64,000 nucleotides of DNA from the NCBI GenBank assembly GCA_964383905.1, contig CAYLJO010000003.1:1-64000 (forward strand). Reading direction: 5' to 3'. The notes beneath the pieces are model-generated. The model made no database searches. It had not been told where the DNA came from and saw only the letters and a program-made list of their open reading frames with translations. Positions 61,411 to 64,000 of the stretch are shown one piece after another; the first letter of the stretch is position 1; every line of letters starts with the position of its first letter. The position numbers and the translations under genes were made by a program. The stretch comes from CAYLJO01 sp964383905. GTDB lineage: Bacteria; Acidobacteriota; Blastocatellia; Pyrinomonadales; Pyrinomonadaceae.

Positions 61411-63111
61411 TTGAGCCAGCGAAAAATCTATGACGCTTTGATTATCGGCTCGGGCGCTTCGGGCGGAATGGCCGCCAAGGAGTTGACCCAGCGCGGCTTT
61501 AACGTACTCGTTCTCGAAGCCGGGCCGCCGGTCAATCCGGCCCGCGACTTCACACACCATGCCTGGCCTTACCAGGTCATGTATCGCGGCTTTGGCCCGC
61601 CCGGCTGGAAGCAGCAGGAGCAGTGGATGCAGGACACGGCTTCGTACTACAGCCGCAAGTTCTACGTCAAAGACACTGAGCACCCTTATACGACCGATCC
61701 CGGCAAACCCTTTATGTGGGTGCGCGCGCGCATCGTCGGCGGTAAGACCTTACATTGGGGCCGGCTCTCGTGGCGATTCTCCGACCTGGACTTGAAGGCG
61801 GCGAGCCACGACGGCTTCGACGTGGACTGGCCAATCGGCTACGCGGACATCGCACCTTACTATGATCGCGTCGAAGAGTTTATTGGCGTCAGCGGCAACC
61901 GCGATGGCCTCCCGCATGTGCCGGACGGTAATTTTATGCCGCCGATGCCCCTGACCTGTGGCGAGCAGCTGCTGCGCAGGGGGGCGGAAAAGACCGGGCG
62001 GAGGGCCATCACGATGCGCGTCGCGATGCTGACGGGGCCGCCCAAGCCCCACATGCGCGGGCGCTTTAAATGCCACTACTGCGGCCACTGCGCCGACGGT
62101 TGTGATGTCGGCGCGATGTTCAATTCGGTCGTCTCGACGCTGGCTTATGCGGGCGCCACGGGCCGCATGACGCTCAGGCCAAACTCCGTCGTGCGTCATA
62201 TCATCGTTGATACGGATACGGGCAAGGCCAAGGGCGTCGCTTTTGTTGACCGCGTGACCCACGAGGAGATGGAAGCCTATGCGAAGGTGATCGTCCTCGC
62301 CGCCTCGACACTTGAATCCACGCGCATCCTCCTCAACTCAAAATCGCGCCAACATCCGAATGGGCTCGGGAACTCGTCGGGCGTGCTCGGCCGCTACCTG
62401 GTGGACCATTTCGGCGGCATCGGCGCGACCGGCTACTTCCACAATCTGGCGGGGCGCGACCCCATCGACGAGGACGGCAAAGCCACGGGCGTGTTCATCC
62501 CGCGCTTCCGCAACCTCGACAAAAAGAGCAGCCACCCGAAGTTCATTCGCGGTTACGGCTTTGAATGCGGCGCGGAAACTTCGATGTTTCCCGGCATGGC
62601 GAGAAGTATTCGGGGCTTCGGGCCTAAATTTAAGAAAGAGGTGCGACGCTACTACACGGCGCCCGTCGGCATGACGACGCGCGCGGCGATGCTTTCGCGC
62701 TTTGAGAACTATGCCGAGATCGATCCGGACGGTGTGGTCGATGCGTGGGGCATTCCGGTGCTCAAGATGCACATTCAGTATTCCGACAACGAGCGCGAGA
62801 TGGCCAAGGACGCCGCCCAAACGAGCGAAGAGATTCTGCGCGCGGCGGGCGCCGAGGTGGTTTCGACCGGAGGGCAGCTCACCGTTCCGGGCCGCATCAT
62901 CCATGAGCTCGGCACGGCCCGGATGGGCAACGACCCGAAGACTTCCGTCCTGAACAAGTTTAACCAGATGCATGATGTCAAGAACGTCTTCGTGACCGAC
63001 GGCGCGGCTTTCGTCGGGTCGGCGAACCAGAACCCGACGCTCACGATCCTCGCGCTGACGATGCGCGCGTGCGACTACTTGGCCGAAGAATACAGACGGG
63101 GGAACCTGTAA
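61411..63111 (+). CDS. GMC-family FAD oxidoreductase (sugar 3-dehydrogenase-like)
   Basis: The 566-residue flavoprotein has the FAD-binding GxGxxG (IIGSGASGGMAAKEL, residues 12-26). It has a Cys-rich motif (CHYCGHCADGC, near 220) as in gluconate/sorbitol dehydrogenase large subunits, and the GMC active-site pair His 498 (IHELGTARMG) and Asn 541 (SANQNPTLTI). The start is a TTG seven nucleotides after AGGAGA. Large subunits of this type pair with a gluconate 2-dehydrogenase subunit 3-like small subunit. The C-terminus of such a protein is encoded at the window end on the opposite strand. With a DUF1080 protein and a sugar isomerase nearby, oxidation of a glycoside at C3 is the favoured reaction. 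No signal peptide is seen. Confidence 0.9.
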   Translation: MSQRKIYDALIIGSGASGGMAAKELTQRGFNVLVLEAGPPVNPARDFTHHAWPYQVMYRGFGPPGWKQQEQWMQDTASYYSRKFYVKDTEHPYTTDPGKPFMWVRARIVGGKTLHWGRLSWRFSDLDLKAASHDGFDVDWPIGYADIAPYYDRVEEFIGVSGNRDGLPHVPDGNFMPPMPLTCGEQLLRRGAEKTGRRAITMRVAMLTGPPKPHMRGRFKCHYCGHCADGCDVGAMFNSVVSTLAYAGATGRMTLRPNSVVRHIIVDTDTGKAKGVAFVDRVTHEEMEAYAKVIVLAASTLESTRILLNSKSRQHPNGLGNSSGVLGRYLVDHFGGIGATGYFHNLAGRDPIDEDGKATGVFIPRFRNLDKKSSHPKFIRGYGFECGAETSMFPGMARSIRGFGPKFKKEVRRYYTAPVGMTTRAAMLSRFENYAEIDPDGVVDAWGIPVLKMHIQYSDNEREMAKDAAQTSEEILRAAGAEVVSTGGQLTVPGRIIHELGTARMGNDPKTSVLNKFNQMHDVKNVFVTDGAAFVGSANQNPTLTILALTMRACDYLAEEYRRGNL

Positions 63112-63125
63112 GAGGATATGTCGAG

Positions 63126-63854
63126 ATGTTAATGCAGAGAAGGAAAAAAGCGGCCCGGACTGCCACCGTGCACAACGCTCCGCGCAAGCTGCACACCATC
63201 ACAGGACTACTTCGCGGGCGGCTGTTCGCCGGCCAGTTTGAAGCGCCGGACGGGGCATACCAGTTCATTTACGCGCCGACGACGGCCTCTCTCTCCAGCA
63301 AGCTGGAGTTGGTGGGCCGCTTCAGCGTCCATTCAGTGCGTGGGGGGACGCGCGCGCAAGACGGCGTGCGCGCCACGCTCATCTCCACCCAAGGCGGGGT
63401 CGGCGCTTCGCCCGTGCGACGCCAGTTAGCGAAGGGAACGGAACAGACCTCCCAAATCGCCACGCCGGAGCAGAAATTGGAACAGGAGAAGGCGCCTGAG
63501 ACGGCGCTCCAGCCGAGTGGGCCAGGCCCTGAGACGACTCTCCAGCCTGGCCTGCAGTCTTTTGAACCACCGAAACGCGACGCGCAGGGGCGCCCGGTCG
63601 TCGAATCGACCGGGCCGCTCGCGTTTGTCGGCGTCATGTACTTCCGCTTGCAGCCGCTCGACGGAAGCGCGTTGGGAGTCCCGCTCGACCTGACCGGCGT
63701 CCAGCTTAACGCGCGCTTGGCTCCTGCCGATGATCTCGCGCGAGACCTGCGACTCCTATTTTCAGACCTGGTTGCCGCCGCTTACGGTGATCATTCTGAT
63801 GCCGTGGCGGCGTCTGGCTATCTCAAAGAGATTAACAGCATACTCAGAGGGTAG
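63126..63854 (+). CDS. Hypothetical protein with Pro/Gln/Glu-rich linker
   Basis: I do not recognise this protein of about 242 residues. The ATG at 63126 is preferred, with GAGG about ten nucleotides upstream; the frame opens 19 codons earlier inside the GMC gene. Residues 1-90 contain a beta-rich segment (LRGRLFAGQFEAPDGAYQFI, KLELVGRFSVH). Residues about 100-165 are a disordered linker with repeats of ETALQP/ETTLQP/LQP. The C-terminal part again looks folded (LAFVGVMYFRLQPLDG, and an alpha-helical end). No signal peptide or membrane helix. It follows the GMC gene after 14 nt and is probably co-transcribed, so a role with that enzyme is possible. Confidence 0.6.
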   Translation: MLMQRRKKAARTATVHNAPRKLHTITGLLRGRLFAGQFEAPDGAYQFIYAPTTASLSSKLELVGRFSVHSVRGGTRAQDGVRATLISTQGGVGASPVRRQLAKGTEQTSQIATPEQKLEQEKAPETALQPSGPGPETTLQPGLQSFEPPKRDAQGRPVVESTGPLAFVGVMYFRLQPLDGSALGVPLDLTGVQLNARLAPADDLARDLRLLFSDLVAAAYGDHSDAVAASGYLKEINSILRG

Positions 63855-63887
63855 TTTCCAAAACGGTTCGCCCCGCCACAGATCGTA

Positions 63888-64000
63888 TCAACTCTGGTGC
63901 TCAGGGTGCGTGCAGCCCTTGAACTCTTTCTGGTACGTATTGCCTTTGTACTGGAGGTCTTTGTGGATACCGATCTCCGAAGTGTAGTAGCCGTCGATGG
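63888..64000 (-). CDS. Gluconate 2-dehydrogenase subunit 3-like protein (C-terminus only)
   Basis: The minus strand is open from the window edge to a TGA at 63888-63890. The 37 codons include DGYYTSEIGIHKDLQYKGN and end CTHPEHQS. G-(Y/F)-YTSEIG followed by a GN segment is typical of the C-terminus of the gluconate 2-dehydrogenase subunit 3 family, the small partner of GMC flavoproteins. The gene continues beyond the window. It converges on the GMC/hypothetical pair but is a plausible partner of that oxidoreductase. Confidence 0.65.
   Translation of the reverse strand, partial: IDGYYTSEIGIHKDLQYKGNTYQKEFKGCTHPEHQS

Noticed and set aside
1..64000. CRISPR arrays, insertion sequences, prophage or integrase genes
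   Set aside because: No regularly spaced repeats, transposase motifs, terminal repeats or phage-type genes were seen on reading both strands.

Overview
The window comes from a GC-rich, Gram-negative-type bacterium. Two large Oar-like TonB-dependent receptors with carboxypeptidase-regulatory plugs, many secreted hydrolases, PilZ proteins and the mix of serine hydrolase, DUF1080 and CehA families suggest Acidobacteriota, perhaps Blastocatellia. That assignment is inferred from gene content, not from a marker gene. No rRNA, tRNA, CRISPR array, transposase or phage gene was seen.

Layout. Positions 1-13 kb hold housekeeping and signalling genes: a metallo-beta-lactamase-fold hydrolase, 6-phosphogluconolactonase, a PAS/histidine-kinase/receiver gene split by an in-frame amber codon, a PilZ protein, a duplicated Tim44-like zinc-ribbon protein, an HtrA protease, an ECF sigma / zinc anti-sigma / peroxiredoxin set, a GNAT enzyme and a DinB-like protein. 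Positions 13-21 kb hold a DUF4097 protein, a frameshifted serine hydrolase, a GH27 alpha-galactosidase, a secreted carbohydrate-binding-like protein, a CehA/McbA-type PHP hydrolase and a MurR/RpiR regulator.

The centrepiece is 21.4-51.6 kb. The MurR/RpiR gene diverges from about 30 kb of genes that all lie on the + strand. These are a TonB-dependent receptor, an N-acyl-D-amino-acid deacylase homologue, a COG3375-type GNAT acyltransferase, an M19 dipeptidase homologue, two serine hydrolases, an M20 hydrolase, an N-succinylamino acid racemase/OSBS-type enolase, an APC permease, a VanX-like D-Ala-D-Ala dipeptidase, two CocE/NonD hydrolases flanking a tricorn-like S41 protease, a second D-aminoacylase homologue and a second receptor. 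I read this as a locus for taking up and dismantling D-amino-acid-containing peptides (peptidoglycan stems or nonribosomal peptides). The GNAT, racemase and M20 trio matches the known N-succinyl route that converts D- to L-amino acids irreversibly. A consensus-like promoter with a perfect 22-bp palindrome precedes the first receptor.

Convergent to this block lies a one-module NRPS (adenylation, carrier, thioesterase, no condensation domain) with an intact PilZ c-di-GMP-binding motif fused at its N-terminus, which is an unusual architecture. From 55 kb to the end there is a sugar cluster: a raffinose-synthase-like GH36 enzyme, a sugar isomerase/epimerase, a DUF1080 protein, an MFS transporter, a GMC oxidoreductase and the C-terminus of a gluconate 2-dehydrogenase subunit 3-like protein. 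This set resembles the 3-keto-glycoside degradation pathway.
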